Shown here piece by piece: positions 9,834-19,478 of a DNA stretch of 64,000 nucleotides (position 1 is its first letter; every line of letters starts with the position of its first letter). A program made the position numbers and the translations under genes. The DNA comes from Sulfidibacter corallicola (GTDB taxonomy: Bacteria; Acidobacteriota; Holophagae; Acanthopleuribacterales; Acanthopleuribacteraceae). The notes beneath the pieces are model-generated. The model was not told where the DNA came from and made no database searches. It saw nothing but the letters and a program-made list of their open reading frames with translations. The stretch spans positions 4,737,001 to 4,801,000 of the forward strand of contig NZ_CP071793.1 of assembly GCF_017498545.1 (NCBI RefSeq). The letters run 5' to 3'.

Positions 9834-10526
9834 TTAGGATTCAGATCTCGATTCAATCTGGTGTATTCTATCACACAAATTTGCGAGGGCCGGGTTATGG
9901 GTCACCAGCATACAAGAGATTTTTAGCTCTTTTTGCAAGCGGAAAAGAAGTTCCAAGACACGCTGTCCAGACTCCAAATCCAGGCTACCGGTAGGCTCGT
10001 CCGCCAACAACAAACGGGGGTCGTTGATCAAGGCTCGCGCGATCGCCGTTCGCTGGCGTTCGCCGCCGCTGAGCTGGGTCGGTCGGTGTGATGCGCGGTG
10101 TTCCATGCCCATCCGCGCAAGCAAGTCATGTGCCTTGGACTCAAGAGCTTGTTTATCGCGGCTGCGCAGCATGCCGGGCAACATGACGTTCTCCAGCGCG
10201 GTGAATTCCGGCAGCAATTGGTTGAATTGGAAGACGAAACCCATGTCAGATTGTCGTACTTCGACCCAATCCTCGTCATCCAAACCGATCAGCTCGCGTC
10301 CCTCCAAAAGGATGCTGCCGCCGTCGGCCCGATCCAGCCCGGCGATCAGGTTGAGCAGGGTCGTCTTGCCCGAGCCCGAGCGCCCCACGATCGCCAACAG
10401 CTCGGCGTGCTTCAGGGTCAGGTCGAAATCTTCCAATACGGTCAATTTCTGCTGGCCGGACGGAAAACGTTTGCACAGATTGCGGATTTCCAGAAAGGCT
10501 CCGGAAGAGGACGGCTCTGTCGTCAC
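9834..10526 (-). CDS. lolD: LolD-type ABC transporter ATPase
   Basis: This is the ATPase of a lipoprotein-releasing ABC transporter of the LolCDE/MacB group, which extracts lipoproteins from the inner membrane. In 230 residues it has Walker A GRSGSGKTT (residues 48-56), a Q-loop, the signature LSGGERQRTAIARAL and Walker B LLLADEPTG. It lies 9 bases after the adjacent LolC/E-type permease gene, so the two almost surely form one transporter. Family members also include MacB-like exporters, but the partner permease and the envelope operon favour lipoprotein release. Confidence 0.9.
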   Translation of the reverse strand: MTTEPSSSGAFLEIRNLCKRFPSGQQKLTVLEDFDLTLKHAELLAIVGRSGSGKTTLLNLIAGLDRADGGSILLEGRELIGLDDEDWVEVRQSDMGFVFQFNQLLPEFTALENVMLPGMLRSRDKQALESKAHDLLARMGMEHRASHRPTQLSGGERQRTAIARALINDPRLLLADEPTGSLDLESGQRVLELLFRLQKELKISCMLVTHNPALANLCDRIHQIESRSES

Positions 10527-10535
10527 GCGAACTCC

Positions 10536-11804
10536 CTATTCGTAGGCAAGTGCTTCGACCGGATCCATGGCCGCGGCCTGGCGCGCGGGATAGATGGAGG
10601 TCAGGAACGAGATCACCAGCGAACCCACGGCCACCAGGACGACCTCGGCGGGATTGACTTTGAACGGCAGGTAGCTCAACACCTCGTAGACGTTGTTGTC
10701 GAGCGAGATCAGTCGGGTGCGGTCGGCCAAGATGGCCAGGCCCACCCCCAGTACCGTGCCCAGCACCGTGCCGTAGAACGAGAGCGTCATGCCCTGGCGC
10801 AAGAAGACGCGCAGGATCATGGCGCGCGGCGTGCCGAACGCCTTCATGATGCCGATGTCGCGGTGCTTCTCCATGACCAGCATGGTCAGGGCCGACACCA
10901 TGTTGAGCGCCACGATCAAGATGAAGAGGCTGATCACCGAGGTGGTCGCCAGTTTCTCGAGCCCGAGCGCGCGCAACAGGCCCTGATTCAAATCGCGCAG
11001 GTCCATCACCGAAGCCGACGGCAGCAGCTCCGGATCGGCGAGCAGATCGGCCTTGCCGGCCTCCATCGCGTCGAGATCGTCGAAACTGACCAAAATCGTC
11101 TGGATCTCGGTGGTGTTGAGCAGCATCAACAGGTCGTCCAAAAGCAGGTAGGCGTCGGTCTCGTCGAACTGCGAGTTGCCGGTCTTGAAGCGGCCGACCA
11201 CTTCCACCTTCATCTCTTTCAAGCGCAGGCCGCCGCGCTGCACGCCCAGGCCGGGGCTGCTCAGGCGCGGCACCATCAGGCGCAGCTCGTCGCCCACCCG
11301 GACCCCCAGATTCTCGGCCAGGTCCTTGCCCAGCACCACGCCCGGACGCTGGTTCTCGCCGCGCCCTTCGAGCAACGACAGGGAACCCGATTCCAACTTG
11401 CGCAGGCTCGGCGCCGCCCGGAGATGGCTTTCCGGCAAAATCCCGTAGAGCTTGCAATAGGTCAGGCGGCGCCGCTTCGAAACCAACACGCCCGGTTCCT
11501 GGCGCATCATGGAGACCGCGCGCACGCCCGGTACCTCGGCGATGACCTCGTTGAGTTCGCGCACTTCGTCGGGGCGCCAGCCGTAGTCCACCAGCGAGTT
11601 GGCCAGCACGTAGAGGTTGCCGGTGTCGCCGATCAGACTGGTCACGAAGGCCTGGCGCATCCCGTTGTGGATCGAGAGGGCGATGTTGAGCGCCGCCACC
11701 CCCAACGTGATGCCGATCAGGGTGATCAAGGAGATCACCCCGATGAAGGACTGCTTTCGCTTGGCTCGCAGGTAGCGGTTGGCGACGAAGGCATCGAACC
11801 GCAT
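10536..11804 (-). CDS. lolC: LolC/LolE-family lipoprotein-releasing permease
   Basis: This inner-membrane subunit works with the adjacent LolD-like ATPase to release lipoproteins for transfer to the outer membrane. The 422-residue protein has one N-terminal transmembrane helix (SFIGVISLITLIGITLGVAA), a periplasmic domain of about 210 residues, and three C-terminal helices of the FtsX fold. The ending YPARQAAAMDPVEALAYE is typical of the family. Only one permease gene is present, so the transporter may be a homodimeric LolF type rather than a LolC/LolE pair; this is inference from gene content. The ATG lies one base from the lysS stop codon. Confidence 0.9.
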   Translation of the reverse strand: MRFDAFVANRYLRAKRKQSFIGVISLITLIGITLGVAALNIALSIHNGMRQAFVTSLIGDTGNLYVLANSLVDYGWRPDEVRELNEVIAEVPGVRAVSMMRQEPGVLVSKRRRLTYCKLYGILPESHLRAAPSLRKLESGSLSLLEGRGENQRPGVVLGKDLAENLGVRVGDELRLMVPRLSSPGLGVQRGGLRLKEMKVEVVGRFKTGNSQFDETDAYLLLDDLLMLLNTTEIQTILVSFDDLDAMEAGKADLLADPELLPSASVMDLRDLNQGLLRALGLEKLATTSVISLFILIVALNMVSALTMLVMEKHRDIGIMKAFGTPRAMILRVFLRQGMTLSFYGTVLGTVLGVGLAILADRTRLISLDNNVYEVLSYLPFKVNPAEVVLVAVGSLVISFLTSIYPARQAAAMDPVEALAYE

Positions 11805-11805
11805 A

Positions 11806-13302
11806 TCAATCCTGGTGCGGACGCATCAAGGGAAACAGGATGACGTCGCGGATGGAGGGCGCGTTGGTGAGCAGCATGACCAGGCGATCGATGCCCAGAC
11901 CCTGACCGCCGGTGGGCGGCATGCCGTGCTCCATGGCCCAGAGGAAATCCTCGTCCAGGCGCTGGGCCTCGTCGTTGCCGGCCTCGATCTGGCGCATCTG
12001 GTCCATGAAGCGCTCGCGTTGATCGACGGGATCGTTGAGCTCGGTGTAGGCGTTGGCCACTTCCATGCCGCCGATGAACAGCTCGAACCGCTCCACGAAG
12101 CCCTCTTTGCCGGGGATCTTCTTGGTGAGCGGCGAAATCGAGATGGGGTATTCGGTGATGAAGGTCGGCTGAATCAGGTGCGCCTCGGCGACGGCCTCGA
12201 AGACCTCCGCGAGCAGGTCGCCGTATTCCATCTTCTCGCCGTCCTCGATGTGCAGCTTCTTGGCGACGTCCTGAAGCGAGGCCAGCTCGTCCAATTGGCT
12301 CGCCTCGTAATCGCCGAACTTGCAGATCGCTTCCTTCATGGTGTAGCTCGCGAACGGCTTGCCGAAATCGATCTCGTGTTCGCCGTAGGTCACGTTGGTG
12401 TGGCCCAATGCCTTCTCGACCACTCCGCGAATCATCGACTCCACCATTTCCTGCATCACCGCGAGGTTGGCGTAGGCCTCGTACCACTCCATCATCGTGA
12501 ACTCGGGGTTGTGCTGGGTGGAGATGCCCTCGTTGCGGAAGTTGCGGTTGATCTCGAAGACGCGATCCATGCCGCCGATGATCAGCCGCTTCAGATGCAG
12601 CTCCGGCGCGATGCGCATGTAGAGTTCCATGTCCAGGGTGTTGTGGTGGGTCACGAACGGACGCGCCGTGGCACCGCCGGGGATGGGATGCATCATCGGC
12701 GTTTCCACTTCCAAATAGTCGCGCGCGCGCATGAACTCGCGAATTCCGGCGATGATCTGGCTGCGCTTGACGAAGCGGTCCTTGACTTCGGGATTGGTCA
12801 ACAGGTCCAGGGAGCGATGGCGATAGCGCAACTCCTGGTCCTTGAGACCGGCGTGCTTGTCGGGCAGGGGACGGTAGGCCTTGGAGAGGTACTGATATTT
12901 CGAAACCTTGATGGTGAGCTCACCGGTCTTGGTGCGGAACAACTCACCACTGGCGCTGATGAAATCGCCGAGGTCCGTCTTTTTATATAGTTGGAACTCG
13001 GTTTCGCTGACCGAGTCCTTGCGCAGGTAGAACTGAAGGCGGCCGGTACCGTCCTGGATCGTGGCGAAGGCCGCCTTACCCATCGGCCGGTTGAGCATGA
13101 CACGACCGGCAACACAGACCGCCACCGGTTCGGCTTCCAAGGTTTCCTTATCCTTCTCGCCGTGGGCCGCCAACACCGATTCAATCGTTTGCTCGCGTTG
13201 TACGACGCCCGGGAAGGGGTCGACCGCGAGTGTTTCGATCTCCTGACGGTGCTTGTGGCGCTGGGCCGTGTATTCGTTGTCGAATTCGTGTCGCTGTTCC
13301 AT
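11806..13302 (-). CDS. lysS: lysyl-tRNA synthetase, class II
   Basis: LysS charges tRNA-Lys. The 498-residue protein has an N-terminal OB-fold anticodon-binding domain (about residues 55-150) and the class II catalytic core: motif 2 in FRNEGISTQHNPEFTMMEWY and motif 3 in GLGIDRLVMLLTNA. HPIPGGATARPF is also typical of bacterial LysS. It is the first gene of the leftward run lysS-lolC-lolD-clpC-bamA. A strong promoter-like sequence lies about 43-72 bases upstream, so it probably heads the operon. Confidence 0.97.
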   Translation of the reverse strand: MEQRHEFDNEYTAQRHKHRQEIETLAVDPFPGVVQREQTIESVLAAHGEKDKETLEAEPVAVCVAGRVMLNRPMGKAAFATIQDGTGRLQFYLRKDSVSETEFQLYKKTDLGDFISASGELFRTKTGELTIKVSKYQYLSKAYRPLPDKHAGLKDQELRYRHRSLDLLTNPEVKDRFVKRSQIIAGIREFMRARDYLEVETPMMHPIPGGATARPFVTHHNTLDMELYMRIAPELHLKRLIIGGMDRVFEINRNFRNEGISTQHNPEFTMMEWYEAYANLAVMQEMVESMIRGVVEKALGHTNVTYGEHEIDFGKPFASYTMKEAICKFGDYEASQLDELASLQDVAKKLHIEDGEKMEYGDLLAEVFEAVAEAHLIQPTFITEYPISISPLTKKIPGKEGFVERFELFIGGMEVANAYTELNDPVDQRERFMDQMRQIEAGNDEAQRLDEDFLWAMEHGMPPTGGQGLGIDRLVMLLTNAPSIRDVILFPLMRPHQD

Positions 13303-13344
13303 GGTTCAGCCTCCGCGAGACGTGTGATGCAAGATTAGCAGGCC

Positions 13345-13374
13345 GTTATAAACTCTAGCGACGCAGGCTGTCAA
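13345..13374 (-). promoter_or_regulatory. predicted sigma70-type promoter of the lysS operon
   Basis: On the minus strand a perfect -35 box TTGACA (13369-13374) is followed by an 18-base spacer and the -10 box TATAAC (13345-13350). Transcription would start near 13338, giving a leader of about 35 bases before the lysS ATG at 13302. It is the best promoter match seen before the long minus-strand gene run. Confidence 0.7.
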
Positions 13375-13454
13375 GCACAACCCGGACCTGAGCCCCAAAG
13401 TGGATTCACTGGCGCACCGGACCCGTCGGCAACCGTCCGGTCCGGCTTTTGTGG

Positions 13455-13460
13455 CATAAT
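13455..13460 (+). promoter_or_regulatory. possible extended -10 element for the Smr gene
   Basis: TGGCATAAT resembles an extended -10 element (TGn plus CATAAT) about 57 bases before the Smr-protein ATG. No good -35 box is present, so this is only a weak candidate. Confidence 0.3.
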
Positions 13461-13516
13461 GGCTCGGCGCGGATCCGCTCCGCGACACGCGAAAACGGGG
13501 GTAACACGGGGGAACC

Positions 13517-14080
13517 ATGAGTCGAGATCCCGATTTCTCCGAACTGATGGCCGCCATCGGTGTACGACCGATCGACGAGCGGGCGAAACCGGCCAAGGAA
13601 GAATCCACCGCCACGCCGTCCTACGAGACCTACGCGCCAGTGCAACGTTTACAAGAGGAACCCGACCTCACCGAAGAAGATTCCGCCCTTTTTCTGGATG
13701 CCATGGCCAATTTGGGAGACGCGGTACCGCGCAAGGACGAAGCGATCCCGGAGCCCGCCGGTCGGGATTTTCGGCGCATCAAACATCGCAAGGACCGCAA
13801 ACCGGAGCCCGACGAGGTGCTGGACCTCCACGGCATGCGCCTGGACCCCGCGCTCGCCCGGCTCCAGGCGTTCGTGACCCAAGCTTTTACCCACAACCGG
13901 AAGAGCGTCATGGTCATCACCGGGAAGGGCCTGCACTCCAAAGGCGGCATCGGCATCCTGAAACGCGAAGTGGAGCAGTGGATCATTCAGGCCGGACGCC
14001 GCTTCGTACGCGCCTACGCGGAAGCACCACGGGCCTACGGCGGTCGCGGCGCCTTCATTCTGTACCTGCGCGAGGCGTGA
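13517..14080 (+). CDS. Smr domain-containing protein
   Basis: The C-terminal half (about residues 100-187) is an Smr domain, known from MutS2 and stand-alone proteins as a nuclease or nucleic-acid-binding module. LDLHGMRLD at residues 102-110 is the LDxH motif and TGKG at 135-138 matches the conserved TGxG/HGxG loop. The N-terminal 100 residues are acidic and probably disordered. The gene diverges from lysS across a 214-base gap. The substrate in this organism cannot be told from sequence. Confidence 0.88.
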   Translation: MSRDPDFSELMAAIGVRPIDERAKPAKEESTATPSYETYAPVQRLQEEPDLTEEDSALFLDAMANLGDAVPRKDEAIPEPAGRDFRRIKHRKDRKPEPDEVLDLHGMRLDPALARLQAFVTQAFTHNRKSVMVITGKGLHSKGGIGILKREVEQWIIQAGRRFVRAYAEAPRAYGGRGAFILYLREA

Positions 14081-14101
14081 TCCGCCCGCGATGACGGGTT
14101 A

Positions 14102-14143
14102 TGCAATGAATTTGATGCACTGAAAAGCAACACTTTCATTGCA
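14102..14143. repeat. 9-bp inverted repeat after the Smr gene
   Basis: TGCAATGAA (14102-14110) and its exact complement TTCATTGCA (14135-14143) are separated by 24 bases. There is no T-run after it. It could be a weak stem-loop in the 3' end of the Smr message or a protein-binding site. Confidence 0.35.
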
Positions 14144-14414
14144 CGCTGAATGCGGCACTCAAATACTTTATTTTAAACATGCTTATCGTCATCATCCGTC
14201 GGCGATTCATATCTGCAACGCATTCCTAGCGTGCATTTCCCAGGTCTTGCCCATGGCTCCGATGGAGGATCGGGCCGTGCCGACAAGGCGACCCTCGGTT
14301 TCCGGCCGAGATGGGGACGACCCGGAAAAAACCCTGGGGCAGGCGGGGTGCACCGGCGCACAAAGCCTGGTAAGATTCGCAGTATTACGAAAAACCCCAT
14401 CATGGAGTAAGGAT
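14144..14414. other. Smr-ung spacer
   Basis: The glycosylase frame is open through this stretch, but the translated extension has no family similarity. No RNA gene was seen. The sequence just before 14415 has GGAGTAAGGA, the likely ribosome binding site. Confidence 0.5.
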
Positions 14415-15107
14415 TTGACTGAGGAAGAAACCAAGCGACCCCAACTCGAGGAATCCTGGCTCGAAGCGCTCGGCGACGAGTTTCAGAAACCCTACATGGC
14501 CCAACTCAAGGCATTTCTCGTCGAAGAGAAAAAACGCTATCGCGTTTATCCGCCCGGACCTTTGATGTTCAACGCGCTCAACACCACGCCTTTTCACGAA
14601 GTCAAGGTCGTGCTTTTGGGCCAGGACCCCTATCACGGACCCAACCAGGCCCACGGGCTCTGTTTTTCGGTCAATCGCGGCATCCCCGTGCCGCCCTCGC
14701 TGCGCAACATGTACGCCGAACTGGAGCAAAGCCTGGGCATTCCGCCCGCGGCGCACGGCGACCTGAGTCACTGGGCCAAGCAAGGGGTCCTGATGTTGAA
14801 CACCACCTTGAGCGTGCGCGCCGGCCAAGCCAAATCGCACGCCGGACGCGGCTGGGAAACGTTCACCGACCGGATCATCGACGTGCTGAACGAGAATCGC
14901 GAAGGACTGGTCTTCGTATTGTGGGGCCGCCATGCCGGCAGCAAGGCCGGCCGTATCGATAGCGACAAACACCTCATCCTGGGCGCGCCGCACCCCTCAC
15001 CGCTTTCCGCCCACTCCGGCTTTTTCGGGTGCGGCCACTTCGCCGCCATCAATCACCATCTGGAACGGCGCGGCGACACACCCATCGACTGGCAATTGCC
15101 GGCCTGA
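14415..15107 (+). CDS. ung: uracil-DNA glycosylase, family 1
   Basis: Ung removes uracil from DNA at the start of base excision repair. It carries the family 1 motifs GQDPYHG (water-activating Asp) and HPSPLSA (catalytic-site His), plus FNALNTTPFHEVKVVLLG. The frame is open from 14139, but the first 90 residues are unlike the family. TTG at 14415, directly after GGAGTAAGGA, gives a 230-residue protein, which is the usual length. The start is therefore a rare TTG; the overlapping ATG at 14402 in another frame ends after two codons. Confidence 0.93.
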   Translation: MTEEETKRPQLEESWLEALGDEFQKPYMAQLKAFLVEEKKRYRVYPPGPLMFNALNTTPFHEVKVVLLGQDPYHGPNQAHGLCFSVNRGIPVPPSLRNMYAELEQSLGIPPAAHGDLSHWAKQGVLMLNTTLSVRAGQAKSHAGRGWETFTDRIIDVLNENREGLVFVLWGRHAGSKAGRIDSDKHLILGAPHPSPLSAHSGFFGCGHFAAINHHLERRGDTPIDWQLPA

Positions 15108-15437
15108 TCGCGGCCCGGACCCGAGTTGGACGGCAACCAGGGTTTCAGGGGGAGGTCCCTTTGAAACCGTCGCTTCGGCGGCACGCCGCATCCACATTTC
15201 GGCTTCGATTCGTTCTCGATTGTCGCGCTCTTCTTTTCGTTGATTCGGCGTGGCGACGCTTCGGTTTTAGAACCGGATACGACGCCTCTTTCCTGGCACC
15301 GCGAGCCGCTCCGCTTGACCACAACTTAGCTTGGATAAATGCTATGCTATCTGCTTTAATGTCGCGCTAACCCCATTTTCGGAGCGGATCATTCCCACTC
15401 CGATCCCAGGCTAGCGGCTTAACGAAGGAGCAGATCG
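15108..15437. other. ung-thiC intergenic region
   Basis: No gene was found. The last 75 bases carry a nested inverted repeat: outer arms 15365-15369 with 15412-15416, inner arms 15380-15384 with 15398-15402. A strong GAAGGAG follows at 15424-15430. The conserved TPP riboswitch segments (CTGAGA, ACCTGAT) were not found. Confidence 0.5.
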
Positions 15438-17297
<1,860 letters not shown>

Positions 17298-17306
17298 ATC
17301 GGGCGT

Positions 17307-18494
17307 ATGAAGGAAACGGGAGTCCGCTTGAAACGAACGGTAGGCATTGCCGGCGCGGGATTGATGGGCCGTCTCCTGGCTTGGCGACTGGCGCGAGCCG
17401 GTCACCGCGTGACTCTGGTCGATCGCGATACCCTGTCCGGTCGAGACAGTTGTTCGTATGTCGGAGCCGGCATGGTGACGCCCTTTGCCGAGCAGGAAAA
17501 AGCCGAGCCGGTTGTGGCCCGCATGGGTTCGGCCTCGCTGGAACTCTGGGGCCACTGGTTGCCGCAACTGCCGAAACCTGTGTTTTTCCAGATGACGGGT
17601 AGCCTGGTCACGGCTCACCGCCAAGATCTCCACGACTTGGAGGCCTTTCGCGGGCGCGTTCAGCGAAAACTGGACGATCCGGCTCAGATGGAGTCATTGG
17701 ACGCAGCCGCCCTGGCCGATCGCGAACCCACCCTCGCCCGGCGGTTCGGTCGCGCGCTCTTTTTCCCCAACGAGGGCCAGTTGGAACCGCGCGAACTGTT
17801 ACCCGCCCTGGCCGAGGCCCTGCGTCACCTCGATGTCACCTGGCTGTCGGAAACCGAAGTCCATGGCGTCGAACCCGGCGTTCTGGACACCTCGCGCGGC
17901 ATCCACCGCTTCGACACGGTCGTCGATTGTCGCGGCCTGGGTGCACGTGGGCGGATGCCGTCCCTGCGCGGCGTGCGCGGCGAGCTTCTGCGCCTGTACG
18001 CACCCGAGGTGGACCTGCACCGCCCCGTCAGGCTGATGCACCCTCGTTACCCGATCTACATCGCTCCCCGACCCGACCACCACTTCATCGTGGGGGCCAC
18101 CCAAATCGAGAGCGAGGACATGGGCGCCCTGACCGTACGGTCCGCCTTGGAACTGCTGTCGGCGGTCTACAGCCTGGATCCCGCGTTCGGCGAAGCCAAC
18201 GTGCTGGAGAGTGCCGTGCACTGCCGGCCCGCCCTGCCCGACAACGATCCGAAGGTGCTGCACCAGGAAGGCCTCGCGGAGATCAACGGCCTTTACCGCC
18301 ACGGTTATCTGGTAGCCCCGATTTTGGCCGAAATCGCGGTAGACTTGATCGAAGACCGATCGCCTCGATTCGAAGAGGTGGTCCAAACGACGGCGACACC
18401 GGACCCTGCGTCCGACAGCGACGGATCCAGTGGCGAAACCGCGCCATCTAATAACGCCCAAGCCGCACCCATTGGAGGAGTTACCCATGATTGA
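17307..18494 (+). CDS. thiO: glycine oxidase ThiO
   Basis: ThiO is an FAD enzyme that oxidises glycine to the imine used for thiazole formation, replacing the oxygen-sensitive ThiH. The protein of 395 residues begins with a dinucleotide-binding fold (GAGLMGRLLAWRLARAGH) and has the DAO-family C-terminal pattern ending in GLYRHGYLVAPILA. The last 45 residues are a Thr/Ser/Asp/Pro-rich tail, probably disordered. An alternative TTG start at 17328 has a better GGGAG site 5 bases away and begins nearer the FAD motif. The gene is 9 bases after thiC and overlaps thiS by 8 bases. Confidence 0.88.
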   Translation: MKETGVRLKRTVGIAGAGLMGRLLAWRLARAGHRVTLVDRDTLSGRDSCSYVGAGMVTPFAEQEKAEPVVARMGSASLELWGHWLPQLPKPVFFQMTGSLVTAHRQDLHDLEAFRGRVQRKLDDPAQMESLDAAALADREPTLARRFGRALFFPNEGQLEPRELLPALAEALRHLDVTWLSETEVHGVEPGVLDTSRGIHRFDTVVDCRGLGARGRMPSLRGVRGELLRLYAPEVDLHRPVRLMHPRYPIYIAPRPDHHFIVGATQIESEDMGALTVRSALELLSAVYSLDPAFGEANVLESAVHCRPALPDNDPKVLHQEGLAEINGLYRHGYLVAPILAEIAVDLIEDRSPRFEEVVQTTATPDPASDSDGSSGETAPSNNAQAAPIGGVTHD

Positions 18495-18690
18495 GCTGAC
18501 GGTCAACGGGACACCCAAACCATTGCCGGCGCCCTGCGTGCTGCGCAAGGCTCTGGACGAACTTGGATTCCAGGGGCGTCATTTCGCGGTGGCGATCAAC
18601 GGTCGATTCGTACCGCGTCACCAATACGAGGCATTTCATATCGAAGGCGGCGAGGCATTGGAAGTGCTGTCGCCGATGCAGGGAGGCTGA
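18487..18690 (+). CDS. thiS: sulfur carrier protein ThiS
   Basis: ThiS carries sulfur as a C-terminal thiocarboxylate to the thiazole synthase. The 67-residue ubiquitin-like protein begins MIELTVNG and ends in the required Gly-Gly (LSPMQGG). TTGGAGGAG a few bases upstream supports ATG 18487 over the longer open frame from 18430. It overlaps thiO by 8 bases and lies two bases before thiG. No thiF adenylyltransferase is present in the window. Confidence 0.93.
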   Translation: MIELTVNGTPKPLPAPCVLRKALDELGFQGRHFAVAINGRFVPRHQYEAFHIEGGEALEVLSPMQGG

Positions 18691-18692
18691 AC

Positions 18693-19478
18693 ATGTGGCA
18701 CGTGGGCGGCGCGGCACTGGACAGCCGCATGTTCATCGGCACCGCGCTCTATCCATCACCCGAGATCATGCGTCGGTCGATCGAGGCCTCGGGCGCCGGG
18801 GTCATCACCGTTTCACTTCGCCGCCAGGCGCCGGACAGCGACGGCGGTCGCGCCTTTTGGGACTACGTGCGCGACCTGGGCCTGCACATTCTGCCCAACA
18901 CCGCGGGTTGCCATTCGGTCAAGGAAGCCGTGACGACCGCACAAATGGCGCGCGAGCTGTTCGACACGCGTTGGATCAAGCTGGAAGTGATCGGCGATAC
19001 CTACAATCTCCAGCCGGACCCGATCGGTCTGGTGGAAGCCACGCGCGAATTGATCAGCCAGGACTTCGAGGTGTTTCCCTACACCACCGACGACCTGGTG
19101 TTGTGCACCAGGCTGGCCGAGGCCGGCTGCAGCACCGTCATGCCCTGGGCCTCGCCGATCGGCTCCGGTCAGGGCCTGTTGAACCCCTTCAACCTGGACA
19201 TGATTCGCAAGCGCCTGCCCGACATCAACCTGATCATCGATGCGGGCATCGGACGCCCCAGTGATGCGGCCCGCGCCCTGGAAATGGGCTACGACGGGAT
19301 CTTGATCAACAGCGCCGTGGCCCTGGCACAGGACCCGGTGGTCATGGCCCGCGCCTTTGCGCTCGCGGTCGAGTCGGGTCGCATGGCCTACGAGTCCGGC
19401 ATCATGCCCAAACGCGATTTCGCCAATCCCAGTACGCCGACCGTGGGCACACCCTTCTGGCACGGAGAGCCTTCATGA
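18693..19478 (+). CDS. thiG: thiazole synthase ThiG
   Basis: ThiG joins deoxyxylulose phosphate, the glycine imine and ThiS-borne sulfur to make the thiazole half of thiamine. The 261-residue TIM barrel contains RWIKLEVIGD with the Schiff-base lysine, VMPWASPIGSGQGL, and the phosphate-binding IIDAGIGRPSDAARALEMG. The stop codon overlaps the start of thiD/E (ATGA), showing tight coupling. Family length and motifs are normal. Confidence 0.96.
   Translation: MWHVGGAALDSRMFIGTALYPSPEIMRRSIEASGAGVITVSLRRQAPDSDGGRAFWDYVRDLGLHILPNTAGCHSVKEAVTTAQMARELFDTRWIKLEVIGDTYNLQPDPIGLVEATRELISQDFEVFPYTTDDLVLCTRLAEAGCSTVMPWASPIGSGQGLLNPFNLDMIRKRLPDINLIIDAGIGRPSDAARALEMGYDGILINSAVALAQDPVVMARAFALAVESGRMAYESGIMPKRDFANPSTPTVGTPFWHGEPS

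Noticed and set aside
15108..15437. TPP riboswitch before thiC
   Set aside because: The conserved CTGAGA and ACCTGAT segments were not found.
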